Source: Pseudomonadota bacterium (GTDB taxonomy: Bacteria > Pseudomonadota > Alphaproteobacteria > Acetobacterales > Acetobacteraceae). Taken from it: a stretch of 64,000 bases of DNA. Both the position numbers and the translations under genes were made by a program. Where the stretch lies: assembly GCA_021805565.1 (NCBI GenBank), contig JAJZFA010000017.1:1-64000 (forward strand). Reading direction: 5' to 3'. Every line of letters begins with the position of its first letter. The first letter of the stretch is position 1. Shown in pieces: positions 8,357-17,215 of the stretch. Under the pieces are notes generated by a model. The model had not been told where the DNA came from, ran no database searches, and saw only the letters and a program-made list of their open reading frames with translations.

Positions 8357-9106
8357 TTATTTCTGTTTTGCGGCTGGCAGGGGTTCCGTTCCGGACTCTT
8401 GCGGGGTTGGCCGTGCCGCGCTGAACAGAAACCGGCTCATGTCCGTTTCACCCGGCCCGCCGGTCCCCAGGGTCGCGAGGTGGGCGCTCACCCACGTCTC
8501 AAAAGCCACGTCATGAGAATTTATCTCATTTTGTGAGATAGATTCTTCCGGTGCCACTGCCGGCGCGGCCACCGAAGCCGCCGCCGGACGGGCAACCGGA
8601 GCCGCCTCCGGCGCCTGTTGCCGCCGGATCGGTTCGGCCGGTTCGGCTTCGGGCTGCGCCAGCACCACATCCAGCATCGACCGTTCGGCGATATACCGTG
8701 CCCAGGCGTCCTCGTTCTCCGTCACGGGATCGGCATCGCGCTTGCGGCGCTCCGCCTGCGCCTGCCGCAGCCGAGCGTGAACCGCCATCCATAGCCGCAT
8801 CATTGAGGCGTACTGTGCGTTCAGTTTTACCATCAATTCGGGGTCATGATCGTTCCTGCGAACCAGCCGCAGCATTTCCTCCGCCTGCGCGCGGGAGGCG
8901 ATGCAATGGGCGGCGATATCGGCCTCATCGGCATTGACCGGGGCCAACGATGCGACTTTGGCGATGGCGGTCAGATTCCTGGCCCGTACTCCGGCGGGCG
9001 TGTCATCCAGCGGCGGCGGTAACAGGTCCATGAGGGTATAGACGAGTTGATAATACAGCGTCGGCATGAGGTCGATGGCCGAACGGGGCGGGGATGAGGT
9101 TTCCAT
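8357..9106 (-). CDS. Hypothetical protein, helical N-terminus and Ala/Pro-rich linker
   Basis: A 249-residue protein of no family I recognise. Residues 1-135 look helical and soluble (LYYQLVYTLMDLLPPP, then charged helices with many Arg and Glu). Residues 145-190 are a Pro/Ala/Glu-rich linker (AAPVARPAAASVAAPAVAP), followed by a short C-terminal part. No signal peptide or membrane segment is visible. An AAGGA site precedes the ATG at 9106. It stands alone between repeat copy B and a stretch of decayed transposase DNA. Codon bias looks like that of its coding neighbours, so I consider it real. Confidence 0.6.
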   Translation of the reverse strand: METSSPPRSAIDLMPTLYYQLVYTLMDLLPPPLDDTPAGVRARNLTAIAKVASLAPVNADEADIAAHCIASRAQAEEMLRLVRRNDHDPELMVKLNAQYASMMRLWMAVHARLRQAQAERRKRDADPVTENEDAWARYIAERSMLDVVLAQPEAEPAEPIRRQQAPEAAPVARPAAASVAAPAVAPEESISQNEINSHDVAFETWVSAHLATLGTGGPGETDMSRFLFSAARPTPQESGTEPLPAAKQK

Positions 9107-9548
9107 TCCTTGGTATCTAGATTATCATAGGAAATATGTCAATATAAACGACAGAACCGACCGGAGAAATATCGTCAGGCCTGGCTGCGTATTTCTCGAT
9201 CGGGGTTGGGCCGTTCGACGATAGCCGATTTGATTGACAACTCGAGAATCCAGCTTTGCAAAGCGCCGGCCCCACGATAATTCGGCGGCACGTCGCGCGC
9301 GCCGCCCCGTTGCGCACCGGAAGACCCCGATGCGCCCAATATCCCGATTCAGCAAAATTTGTGCGCAGCCTGTTAGGCGACGCCCAAAGACAAGCGGATC
9401 GCGTGAGGTGAGATGGCCCTGAATGTCATGGAGGAAGAGTCCGTTGCTGGCTGGGTTTTGTTAGACTCCGGCGACGATAGCCACACCGGCCATGCGCCCC
9501 CGTTTCATGGCGCTTGACCGTGACATGAACCGACGGTCTCACCGCGGC
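9107..9548. other. Intergenic region, nothing recognised
   Basis: Between the hypothetical gene and a transposase remnant. It contains a 34-codon frame from 9414 and other small frames without support. The upstream 150 bases are AT-richer and probably hold the promoter of the leftward hypothetical gene. Confidence 0.4.
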
Positions 9549-9920
9549 GTCGGTTCGAACGGTTCCCGTTTGCGCCTGTTCAAGATTGAGTTGCCGCATT
9601 TGGCGGACAAAACCGGCGTGGCGCTTCAGGCCTAACATTATCCGCCAGAAACCTCGAAGCGGACCCGGATCGAACACCGTCTGTGCTGCCGCATGACCCA
9701 ATCCTGGCGCCGCAAGCCTTTAACCAGCCACGAAATAGCGGTTAACCTGATTGCCTCCACTACAAACCAGACTGGTCTGACGGTGCCATGCGAACTCGAT
9801 AGGCGCGACACCCTGAACGGCGTCAAGGTTAGCGGTGCGGAGACGATGACACGCGATATCGGGGGCAACACATTCGATCCGGAATGGAATTGTACGATTT
9901 CGCCGAGAAGGCCGGTCTGA
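9549..9920 (+). pseudogene. ISAzo13-type transposase remnant (C-terminal part)
   Basis: Translation in shifting frames gives GSNGSRLRLFKIELPHLADK, then a stop and frameshift, then RIEHRLCCRMTQSWRRKPLT, SHEIAVNLIASTTNQTGLTV and a tail ending EWNCTI. These match, in order, the DDE-transposase C-terminus of the ISAzo13 (Rhodopirellula transposase) family, which typically reads GGSNGxRxRLWK, KWNKIEHRLFSFI, RGKPL and FHGEWNYTI. The N-terminal two thirds and the terminal repeats are missing. It is a decayed fossil with no activity. Confidence 0.75.
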
Positions 9921-10080
9921 AGCGGTAGTCTTGGGGTGCTGCCTAAGTGTAGGGAGCGTCCAGCGATTTTATCCCCTATATATAGTAGTCCAACGGATCG
10001 TTTTACCCTTTTTCAGCAGCCTGCTAAGTGTTCAAGCGATTGAGGAACCAACCGAGATCGACCTAATGGGAGGAATAAAG

Positions 10081-10443
10081 ATGGCAAAAACAGGCCGCGG
10101 CGGTAGCGTTCAACCCGCTTCCCGTTCGGGACCGGGTTTGAAAATCCGGTCCGCCGCCAAGGCCGCTGTGCAGCAGCGCGCATTGCCGGCACCGGCACGG
10201 ACGGGTTGGGCGACGGACCTTGTGTTCGATGTGCGAGAGCCGAAACTCGCCGTCAGCCTGCGGCTGGACGCGGACGTGCTCCGTTTCTTTCGCGGCTTCG
10301 GCGGAGGGTACCAGACCCGCATCAATGAAGTCTTGAAGGCATTCATGCAGGCACGCGGCGGCGCGGACCCGGTTAGCTCGGCCGTCGCAGGCGGGCGTCC
10401 AGCCAGGGCGCAGGCGGCAAACGGAAAGCGTGCGAACCGCTGA
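10081..10443 (+). CDS. BrnA-like antitoxin/DNA-binding protein without adjacent toxin
   Basis: A 120-residue basic protein. The stretch VSLRLDADVLRFFRGFGGGYQTRINEVLKAF (residues about 60-90) matches the BrnA antitoxin ribbon-helix-helix core, in which RLD-x-D-V and GYQTRIN are characteristic. The first 50 residues are Lys/Arg/Ala-rich and probably disordered. The ATG at 10081 is chosen because GGAGG lies eight bases upstream. BrnA normally follows and represses the BrnT toxin gene. No BrnT-like frame occurs on either side, so this is an orphan antitoxin or a regulator of another target. Confidence 0.75.
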   Translation: MAKTGRGGSVQPASRSGPGLKIRSAAKAAVQQRALPAPARTGWATDLVFDVREPKLAVSLRLDADVLRFFRGFGGGYQTRINEVLKAFMQARGGADPVSSAVAGGRPARAQAANGKRANR

Positions 10444-11046
10444 CGCGGCCGGGACTGGCCTGGCCTGGCGGAATTGACCGAAACGCGGGCTGTTTGTGTC
10501 GCCGCTGGCTGTTTCCGGCAGAGCGGGGTCGCTAACCTGTGAGCGTGCCGAGCGTGCGGATTGAGGCGGATGAGCTTCGAACCGGGCGATCGGGCCGCGG
10601 GCACCGATGGCCTGGATTAGCCAGGCTGCCACGGGGCGGCATCGCTGACGTACCGGGGCCGTTGGTCGCTCCCCGGGTGCTGGCGTCCTCATCCGGGTAT
10701 CTTGTAATCATCGCCGCTCGATACGGTAGAATCCGATAGTCAGGCTGAAATAGCTTCGAAACGCACTTTGAACCTGTCAGATCGCAGGCCCGGTGAGGAC
10801 GCCGGAATGCATACTATCCGGATGTGATTAACAAATTGCTAACAGTCGGCGGCCGACCGAGGCGCATTGTGTGTTAAATGGCGCCCCCGAGTTGCTGTGC
10901 ACGCCGCCAGGACGAGCGGATAATCGCAATTCCCCGGCCGCGGAGGTGTTAGCGGATGCGGACGGTTTAACCCTGACCCCGCGAGGTAACACCGTCCGCG
11001 CCCGCGCCGGGCTCGCAAACCTCGATGCCAGCGACCGGTGTTTGCG
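10444..11046. other. Intergenic region, nothing recognised
   Basis: About 600 bases between the BrnA-like gene and the 3' end of hpnH. No frame has a good start and ribosome binding site, and I see no hairpin followed by a T-run. The section 10800-10880 is AT-richer than its surroundings. Confidence 0.4.
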
Positions 11047-12207
11047 TCAGTCTGCCGCGTCGGCGACGTCGTCGGCTGGTTTTTTGCCTGCGCGGATGCG
11101 TTTCAGCGCGGTTTCGACGTGGCGCCCAAACACATATTCGGCCGGCCTCTGATTCTCCAGCGAGATGTCCGGCGCCAGCGCACCCTCGGTTCGGATACCG
11201 CGCAGCACCTGAGCCGCCGCCCGCCACGGCTTTCTCACGGTTTCGGCCACCGCGCTGGCCTCATATCCCGAATGGACCATGCAGTCGGCGCATTTTTCGT
11301 AATTGCCCGTGCCGTATTTGTCCCAGTCGGTGGTGTCCATCAGTTCCTTGTAGGTCTTGGTATAGCCTTCCCCCAACAGATAGCAGGGGCGCTGCCAGCC
11401 GAAATAGGTGCGGGTCGGGTTGCCCCAGGGCGTGCAATGGAACGTTTGGTTGCCGGCCAGAAAGTCGAGGAACATGGATGATTGATTAAATGACCAGTTC
11501 TTCTTCCATGCGCCCTTACCTTGCAGCCGGAAAATGCCCCGGAACAGCTCCTTGGTTTTGGATCGGTTCAGGAAGTGTTGCTGGTCAGGCGCGCGTTCAT
11601 AGGCATAACCCGGCGACACAGAAATGCCATCGACGCCCATCGCCATCGCGTCGTCGAAGAAAGCGGCGACTTTCGCCGGTTCGGCATTGTTGAACAGCGT
11701 TGCATTGATAATGGTGCGAAAGCCGCGTCGCTTGGACTCCGCGATTGCCGCGACGGCGCGGTCGTACACACCGTCCTGGCAGACCGAGATATCATGTTCC
11801 TTTTTGCCGCCATCCAGATGCACCGACCACGAGAACCATTTGGACGGCTTGAACAGGTCCATCTTCTTTTCGAGCAGCAGCGCGTTGGTGCAAACGATCA
11901 CGAATTTCTTGCGTGCGATGGCGCCTTCGACGACCTGATCGATTTCCTTGTGCAGCAGCGGCTCGCCGCCGGCGATCACCACCACCGGGGCGCCGCATTC
12001 GTCGATCGCCTCCAGGCATTCGGCGACGGACAGGCGCTGGTTCAGAATTTCCGCCGGATAGTCGATCTTGCCGCAGCCGGCGCAGGCCAGATTGCAGCGG
12101 AACAGCGGTTCCAGCATCAGCACCAGCGGATAACGCTTGCGGCCGATCAGGTGCTGCTTGACGACATAAGCGCCGACGCGAAGCGCCTGGTTTAACGGGA
12201 CAGTCAT
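11047..12207 (-). CDS. hpnH: Adenosyl-hopene transferase HpnH (radical SAM)
   Basis: A 386-residue radical SAM enzyme that adds the 5'-deoxyadenosyl group to diploptene, the first step in extending the C35 hopanoid side chain. The cluster motif C38-x3-C42-x2-C45 (RCNLACAGCGK) is intact. AGGEPLL and VHLDGGKKEHD follow as expected. The C-terminal third carries further cysteines (KCADCMVHSGYEASA), as in the HpnH family. The C-terminal tail is charged and non-conserved. It follows ispH by nine bases and is surely cotranscribed. The gene is in the left arm of the divergent hopanoid cluster. Confidence 0.95.
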   Translation of the reverse strand: MTVPLNQALRVGAYVVKQHLIGRKRYPLVLMLEPLFRCNLACAGCGKIDYPAEILNQRLSVAECLEAIDECGAPVVVIAGGEPLLHKEIDQVVEGAIARKKFVIVCTNALLLEKKMDLFKPSKWFSWSVHLDGGKKEHDISVCQDGVYDRAVAAIAESKRRGFRTIINATLFNNAEPAKVAAFFDDAMAMGVDGISVSPGYAYERAPDQQHFLNRSKTKELFRGIFRLQGKGAWKKNWSFNQSSMFLDFLAGNQTFHCTPWGNPTRTYFGWQRPCYLLGEGYTKTYKELMDTTDWDKYGTGNYEKCADCMVHSGYEASAVAETVRKPWRAAAQVLRGIRTEGALAPDISLENQRPAEYVFGRHVETALKRIRAGKKPADDVADAAD

Positions 12208-12216
12208 ACTATTTCC

Positions 12217-13146
12217 TTATGCATCGACAAGTTGTGCGGGAAAACGGAACCGCACATCCTCGGCCACCCCGTCCTGGGTGGAGATTTCGATCTCGCCGAA
12301 CTGGCGCAAGCCATCCAGCACGCCTTGTACCAGCATTTCGGGCGCCGACGCACCGGCGGTAACGCCGACCGAACCGATGCCGTCGAACCATTCGGCCCGC
12401 AGCGAACTGGCGTCGTCGATCAGGTAGGACGGCTTACCCAGTTCCTCGCCGATTTCCCGCAGACGGTTGGAGTTCGAGGAATTCCGGGAACCGACCACCA
12501 GGATCATATCGACCGTGCCCGCCAGATCGCGCACCGCCTGCTGGCGGTTTTGCGTGGCATAGCAGATGTCGCGCACATCTGGGCCGACGATGGTTGGGAA
12601 ACGCTGTGTCAGCGCCTGTATGATGCCTCGCGTATCATCGACGGACAACGTGGTCTGCGTGATATAGGCCAGCTTGTCGGGGTCTTTCACGATCAAGGAT
12701 GCTACGTCGCTGGCGGTTTGCACCAGGTGCACCTTGGCTGGCACCTGCCCGATAGTGCCTTCCACTTCGGCATGGCCGGCATGTCCCACAAGCACGATCT
12801 CGCGATCCTGACGCGCGTAGCGACGACCTTCGTTATGAACCTTTGCGACCAGCGGGCAGGTGGCGTCGATCACCGGCAGACCGCGTTCGGCCGCCTCATC
12901 CTCCACCCGCTTTGCTACGCCGTGGGCGGAAAAAACGGTCATGGCGCCGGGTGGGATTTCATCGAGTTGATCGACGAACACCGCCCCGCGCGTGCGCAGG
13001 TCTTCGACGACATGCCGGTTGTGTACGATTTCATGACGCACATAGATTGGCGGACCGTATTTTTTCAGCGCGCGTTCCACGATCTCGATGGCCCGCTCCA
13101 CACCGGCACAAAAGCCACGGGGCTGGGCGAGTACGACGCGAATCAT
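12217..13146 (-). CDS. ispH: 4-hydroxy-3-methylbut-2-enyl diphosphate reductase
   Basis: Final step of the MEP isoprenoid pathway, giving IPP and DMAPP. A 309-residue [4Fe-4S] enzyme: the three cluster cysteines are in PRGFCAGV (C13), [11 protein letters not shown] and [10 protein letters not shown]. The substrate-binding [12 protein letters not shown] is present. The start at 13146 is chosen because the family begins right at [15 protein letters not shown] and a GGAG site lies upstream; a longer upstream frame is not family-like. First gene of the leftward ispH-hpnH unit, linking precursor supply with hopanoid modification. Confidence 0.97.
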   Translation of the reverse strand: MIRVVLAQPRGFCAGVERAIEIVERALKKYGPPIYVRHEIVHNRHVVEDLRTRGAVFVDQLDEIPPGAMTVFSAHGVAKRVEDEAAERGLPVIDATCPLVAKVHNEGRRYARQDREIVLVGHAGHAEVEGTIGQVPAKVHLVQTASDVASLIVKDPDKLAYITQTTLSVDDTRGIIQALTQRFPTIVGPDVRDICYATQNRQQAVRDLAGTVDMILVVGSRNSSNSNRLREIGEELGKPSYLIDDASSLRAEWFDGIGSVGVTAGASAPEMLVQGVLDGLRQFGEIEISTQDGVAEDVRFRFPAQLVDA

Positions 13147-13552
13147 GCCATCAGTCTCCGAGGTGATGCCGGGCCGATCCAGTAAGCCGGCCTGACCAGA
13201 CAGAAATGAACAACGCGGCATATGGCAGGCGGGGCGGTTTGCCGCAACGCCGCATCGCCGGGGACAGCCCCGCGTTTGCTCCGCCAGTGGCATTTCCGAT
13301 ACGGGCGGACAGCATGTACCCGACGCGCGGGCGGGGAAGACGTGTACACAAGCTTTACATGGTCATGCCGGCCGTATCTGCCATGGTCGGTTGCCCGGAG
13401 TGTTGACGTTGGGCGGCGGTGCCGGCGATCAACCGGAGCCCGCCGTGGTAAATTAGCAACAAAAAATCGGAACACTTGCCTTTGAGCGTGTGCATTGACG
13501 TTTGGGATGTTATCTACCGCAGAATCAGTTCCGGTTTCGCGGGGCCGATTTA
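13147..13552. other. Divergent promoter region of the hopanoid cluster
   Basis: This is the only gap from which both arms (ispH-hpnH leftward, ispA to hpnJ rightward) can be started. The part 13440-13550 is AT-richer and includes TTGCCT and TTGACG hexamers, but I cannot match a convincing pair of -35/-10 boxes at proper spacing. No gene is supported here. Confidence 0.5.
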
Positions 13553-14479
13553 ATGTCGAGGCAGCGTGTGACGTCTGTTGATTTCATGGATACGATCGAT
13601 CTGTCCCAGGAGATGGCGCGTGCCGCCGCCGTTGTCGAACAGGCCCTGGACGTTTTATTGCCGCCGGTCGAAGGCGCGGAAGGACGGCTGATTGCGGCCA
13701 TGCGGTACGCGGTTCTGGGCGGCGGCAAGCGCTTGCGTGCGTTCCTGGTGATGGAAACCGCCGGATTGTTCGGGGTGAACGAAACCTGTGCCGCGCGCGT
13801 CGCTGCGTCGGTGGAAATGCTACACGCCTATTCGCTGGTGCACGACGACCTGCCGGCCATGGACAACGACGATTTGCGGCGCGGCAAACCCAGCACGCAC
13901 AGGGCGTTCGATGAAGCGACAGCCATTTTGGCCGGCGATGCGCTGCAGTGCCGCGCATTCGAGATATTGGGCGAACCGGACACGCATTCCGATCCGCAGG
14001 CCCGCTGCGACCTCGTCCTGGCGCTGGGGGCCGCCGCTGGCGCGCGCGGCATGGCGGGCGGACAAATGATCGACATGGCTACCGAAGGTCAGGCTTTGGA
14101 CGGGCCGGCGGTCACCCGGCTACAGGCGCTTAAGACCGGCCGGTTGATCCAATACAGCGCGGAAGCGGGTGCTATCCTTGGCCGGGCAACAGCACAACAG
14201 CGTCACCTTTTGGCGGCGTATGGACGCGACCTGGGGGCAGCATTCCAGATCGCCGACGACGTCCTGGACGTGGAAGGGGATGCCACGGAGATTGGCAAAA
14301 CCGCCGGAAAGGATGCGGCGTCCGGGAAAGCGACGATGGTATCGGTGCTGGGATTGGAATTGGCCCGGTCGCATGCCGATATGCTATCTCGGCAGGCCGC
14401 CGGACATTTGGCCGGCTTCGGCGGTCAGGCTGAAAATCTGCGTGCGCTGGCGGCGTTTGTGGTGGTTCGGCGGCATTAA
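13553..14479 (+). CDS. ispA: Farnesyl diphosphate synthase (short-chain polyprenyl synthase)
   Basis: Condenses DMAPP with two IPP to farnesyl diphosphate, the precursor of squalene and hopanoids. About 308 residues. It has GGGKRLRAFL, the first aspartate-rich motif in HDDLPAMDNDDLRRG and the second in FQIADDVLDVEGD. KTGRLI lies between. The ATG at 13553 is favoured; ATG at 13586 is a later alternative, and neither has a strong ribosome binding site. The C-terminus differs from E. coli IspA (it ends AFVVVRRH rather than the usual R-x(5)-R tail). First gene of the rightward arm, upstream of dxs. Confidence 0.92.
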   Translation: MSRQRVTSVDFMDTIDLSQEMARAAAVVEQALDVLLPPVEGAEGRLIAAMRYAVLGGGKRLRAFLVMETAGLFGVNETCAARVAASVEMLHAYSLVHDDLPAMDNDDLRRGKPSTHRAFDEATAILAGDALQCRAFEILGEPDTHSDPQARCDLVLALGAAAGARGMAGGQMIDMATEGQALDGPAVTRLQALKTGRLIQYSAEAGAILGRATAQQRHLLAAYGRDLGAAFQIADDVLDVEGDATEIGKTAGKDAASGKATMVSVLGLELARSHADMLSRQAAGHLAGFGGQAENLRALAAFVVVRRH

Positions 14480-14517
14480 CCGGGATAGCCCGGTTAAAAT
14501 GGCGCGGAGATCGCGCC
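14476..14517 (+). terminator. Tandem hairpins after ispA
   Basis: A perfect 9-bp stem with ATAG loop (14476-14484 with 14489-14497) begins at the ispA stop codon. A second 6-bp stem (14501-14506 with 14512-14517) follows. There is no strong T-run, so this may be an attenuating or RNA-stabilising element within the operon rather than a full terminator. Confidence 0.45.
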
Positions 14518-14540
14518 AATACCATGGGGGAAGACCTGAA

Positions 14541-14580
14541 GCCGCCGCGATCCGGGTCGCGTCGTTCATGGTCTGAGCGA
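14541..14580 (+). repeat. Possible diverged copy of the dispersed repeat, copy D
   Basis: The stretch CGATCCGGGTCGCGTCGTTC followed by ATGGTCTGAGCGA resembles the right half of copy A (CTCCGGATCGCGGCGTCGTG, then CATGGCCTGAAGCGA) with a few changes and one gap. The left half (AATTATCG) is not conserved. It lies in the 115-base gap between ispA and dxs. Confidence 0.35.
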
Positions 14581-14594
14581 GAACAGGAGTTTCG

Positions 14595-16577
14595 ATGAGT
14601 CCGATCACCACCCCGTTACTCGACCGTGTTCGATATCCGGCCGACCTTCGTAATTTTTCGGCCGAACAGTTGCGTCAACTGGCGGACGAATTGCGGGCCG
14701 AGACGGTGGATGCGGTGTCGGTGACCGGCGGCCATCTGGGCGCGTCGCTGGGTGTCGTGGAACTGACTGTCGCGATACACGCGATTTTCGACACGCCCCG
14801 CGACCGGCTGCTGTGGGATGTCGGGCACCAGGCCTATCCGCACAAGATTTTGACGGGACGGCGCGACCGCATGCGGACGCTGCGTCAGGCCGGGGGATTG
14901 TCTGGCTTCACCAAGCGATCCGAAAGCGAATATGACCCGTTCGGGGCGGCACATTCGTCCACATCGATTTCCGCCGGTTTGGGCATGGCGGTTGCCCGTG
15001 ACCTGAAGGCCGCACGTTATAAGGCGGCGTCCCCAGCGGAGCGGGCTGGGCTGCCGCCGGACGACCGCAACGTGATATGCGTCATCGGCGACGGCGCCAT
15101 GAGCGCTGGGATGGCTTACGAGGCGATGAACAACGCCGGGGCGCTGCATTCGCGCCTGATCGTGATCCTCAACGACAACGATATGTCGATCGCCCCGCCG
15201 GTCGGAGCCATGAGTGCGTATTTGTCGCGATTGATGTCGTCGCGCAGTTTCCTGTCGCTGCGGGAACTGGCCGGACGCATGGCGAAGCGCTTTCCGCGCG
15301 GTATCGAACGGACGGCGCGCCGGGCGGAGGAATTCGCCCGCGGCATCCTGACGGGCGGAACGCTGTTCGAGGAAATGGGATTCTATTACGTCGGGCCGAT
15401 CGACGGACATAACCTGGATCACCTGTTGCCCGTGCTGCGCAACGTGCGCGAAGCCGAGGAAACCGGCCCGATCCTGGTTCATGCCATCACCCAGAAGGGC
15501 AAGGGCTACGCTCCGGCCGAACGGTCGCCGGACAAATATCACGGCGTTTCCAAGTTCAATGTCATCACCGGCGAGCAGGCGAAGGCGCCGCCCGGTCCGC
15601 CCGGATATACCAAGGTATTCGCCGACGCCCTGATCGCGGAGGCGACGAAAGACCCCGCAATCGTGGCGATCACCGCGGCGATGCCGTCGGGCACCGGTCT
15701 CGACCGGTTCGTCAGGCTGTTTCCAGACCGGTGTTTCGATGTCGGCATCGCCGAACAGCACGCGGTAACGTTCGCCGCCGGCCTGGCGACCGAGGGCATG
15801 AAACCATTCTGCGCGATTTACTCAACGTTCTTGCAAAGGGCGTACGACCAGATCGTGCATGACGTGGCGCTGCAGTCGCTACCGGTGCGTTTCGCGATGG
15901 ACCGGGCGGGATATGTTGGGGCGGACGGTGCGACTCATGCCGGCAGCTTCGATCTGTCATATCTGGGATGCCTGCCGAACATGGTGATCATGGCACCATC
16001 CGACGAGGCAGAACTGGTCCATGTCGTCGCGACCTCGGCGGCTATAGACGACCGCCCCAGCGCTTTTCGCTACCCTCGCGGCGAGGGTACCGGTATCGCG
16101 CTGCCCACGGCCGGCGAAGTCCTGACGCTGGGAAAGGGCCGGATTATGCGGGAAGGTAACAACATCGCCATCCTGTCGTTAGGGACCCGGCTTGGCGACG
16201 CGATGAAGGCGGCGGACGAACTCGCCGCGCGCGGCTTTCCCACCACGGTGGCCGACGCGCGATTTGCCAAGCCGATCGACACCGCGCTTATCGAACAGCT
16301 TGCCCGCGATCACGAGGTTCTGATCACGATCGAGGAAGCCGCGATCGGCGGATTCAGCGCACAGGTGCTACAGCATCTGGCCTGGAAAGGACTGCTCGAT
16401 TCCGGCCTGAAAATACGGCCAATGACGATGCCGGACAGTTTCATCGATCACGACTCCCAGGCCAGACAACTGGCCGAAGCGGGCCTGTCCGCCCGCGACA
16501 TCGTGGCGGTGGCATTACGCGCGATGGGAATCGAGGTTCCCGGCACGGACGCCGCGAAGGCGGTGATTTTGCGATGA
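14595..16577 (+). CDS. dxs: 1-deoxy-D-xylulose-5-phosphate synthase
   Basis: First and rate-limiting step of the MEP pathway: pyruvate plus glyceraldehyde 3-phosphate gives DXP. 660 residues with thiamine diphosphate motifs: [32 protein letters not shown], then [18 protein letters not shown] with a following N for Mg-ThDP binding, and the pyrimidine-domain glutamate in [15 protein letters not shown]. The transketolase C-terminal domain is complete. Its 3' end overlaps hpnM by four bases (ATGA). Its position inside a hopanoid operon suggests dedicated precursor supply; another dxs copy elsewhere is possible. Confidence 0.97.
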   Translation: MSPITTPLLDRVRYPADLRNFSAEQLRQLADELRAETVDAVSVTGGHLGASLGVVELTVAIHAIFDTPRDRLLWDVGHQAYPHKILTGRRDRMRTLRQAGGLSGFTKRSESEYDPFGAAHSSTSISAGLGMAVARDLKAARYKAASPAERAGLPPDDRNVICVIGDGAMSAGMAYEAMNNAGALHSRLIVILNDNDMSIAPPVGAMSAYLSRLMSSRSFLSLRELAGRMAKRFPRGIERTARRAEEFARGILTGGTLFEEMGFYYVGPIDGHNLDHLLPVLRNVREAEETGPILVHAITQKGKGYAPAERSPDKYHGVSKFNVITGEQAKAPPGPPGYTKVFADALIAEATKDPAIVAITAAMPSGTGLDRFVRLFPDRCFDVGIAEQHAVTFAAGLATEGMKPFCAIYSTFLQRAYDQIVHDVALQSLPVRFAMDRAGYVGADGATHAGSFDLSYLGCLPNMVIMAPSDEAELVHVVATSAAIDDRPSAFRYPRGEGTGIALPTAGEVLTLGKGRIMREGNNIAILSLGTRLGDAMKAADELAARGFPTTVADARFAKPIDTALIEQLARDHEVLITIEEAAIGGFSAQVLQHLAWKGLLDSGLKIRPMTMPDSFIDHDSQARQLAEAGLSARDIVAVALRAMGIEVPGTDAAKAVILR

Positions 16578-17215
16578 TGCCCGGCGGGAAACCGAATTTG
16601 CCGCGGCGAGCGTTGCTGTGGTCCGCCGCATCGGTGGCAGCGATGATGGCCGGCCTGCCGGCCTGGGCAGACACGCTGGATCAGCCGCTGCGTGCGCTTT
16701 ATGCTGCGTTGGAGCAGGCCATGCGCGACGGCCGTTCGGTGCCATTTCCACAGCGGTTCGACGCGTTGGCACCCGCCGTCGATCAAGCCTTCGATCTGGA
16801 AACTGTCCTTAAAGTCTCGGTCGGATCGCGCTGGGATGCCATGGATTCCGGCGTCCGGGCACGCCTGCTGACCGTCTTCCGCCGTTTCACGGTCGCGACC
16901 TATGTGTCCAATTTCGACAAATACGGCGGCGAACATTTCCGCATTCTGTCCGGATCGCGGGATCTCGGAGCGGATCGCATTGTCGGCACCGAGATTGTAA
17001 GCGAGACCGGCGATCCGGTGCGCATGGACTACATCATGCGAGACGACAACGGCACTTGGCGGGCGGTCGATGTGCTGCTGGATGGCTCCATCAGCCGGGT
17101 GGCCGTCCAACGGTCGGATTTCCGGAAAATCCTGGCGAACGGGGATGCCGACGGGTTGATCGCCAGTCTGCGGCGGAAGATCGCCGATCTTTCGGGCGGC
17201 ACGCTGAATTCATGA
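16574..17215 (+). CDS. hpnM: HpnM, MlaC/Ttg2D-like periplasmic protein
   Basis: A 213-residue protein with a cleavable signal peptide (ending LPAWA near residue 32). The MlaC/Tol-tolerance fold follows: [15 protein letters not shown], a stretch [19 protein letters not shown] typical of this family, and [20 protein letters not shown]. HpnM is a hopanoid-cluster paralogue of the MlaC phospholipid carrier and is implicated in moving hopanoids from inner to outer membrane. It overlaps dxs upstream and hpnI downstream by four bases each, so the three are translationally coupled. No HpnN transporter is in the window. Confidence 0.92.
   Translation: MMPGGKPNLPRRALLWSAASVAAMMAGLPAWADTLDQPLRALYAALEQAMRDGRSVPFPQRFDALAPAVDQAFDLETVLKVSVGSRWDAMDSGVRARLLTVFRRFTVATYVSNFDKYGGEHFRILSGSRDLGADRIVGTEIVSETGDPVRMDYIMRDDNGTWRAVDVLLDGSISRVAVQRSDFRKILANGDADGLIASLRRKIADLSGGTLNS

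Noticed and set aside
13147-13552. Clear -35/-10 promoters for the hopanoid arms
   Set aside because: Candidate hexamers (TTGCCT, TTGACG) could not be paired with a -10 box at acceptable spacing.
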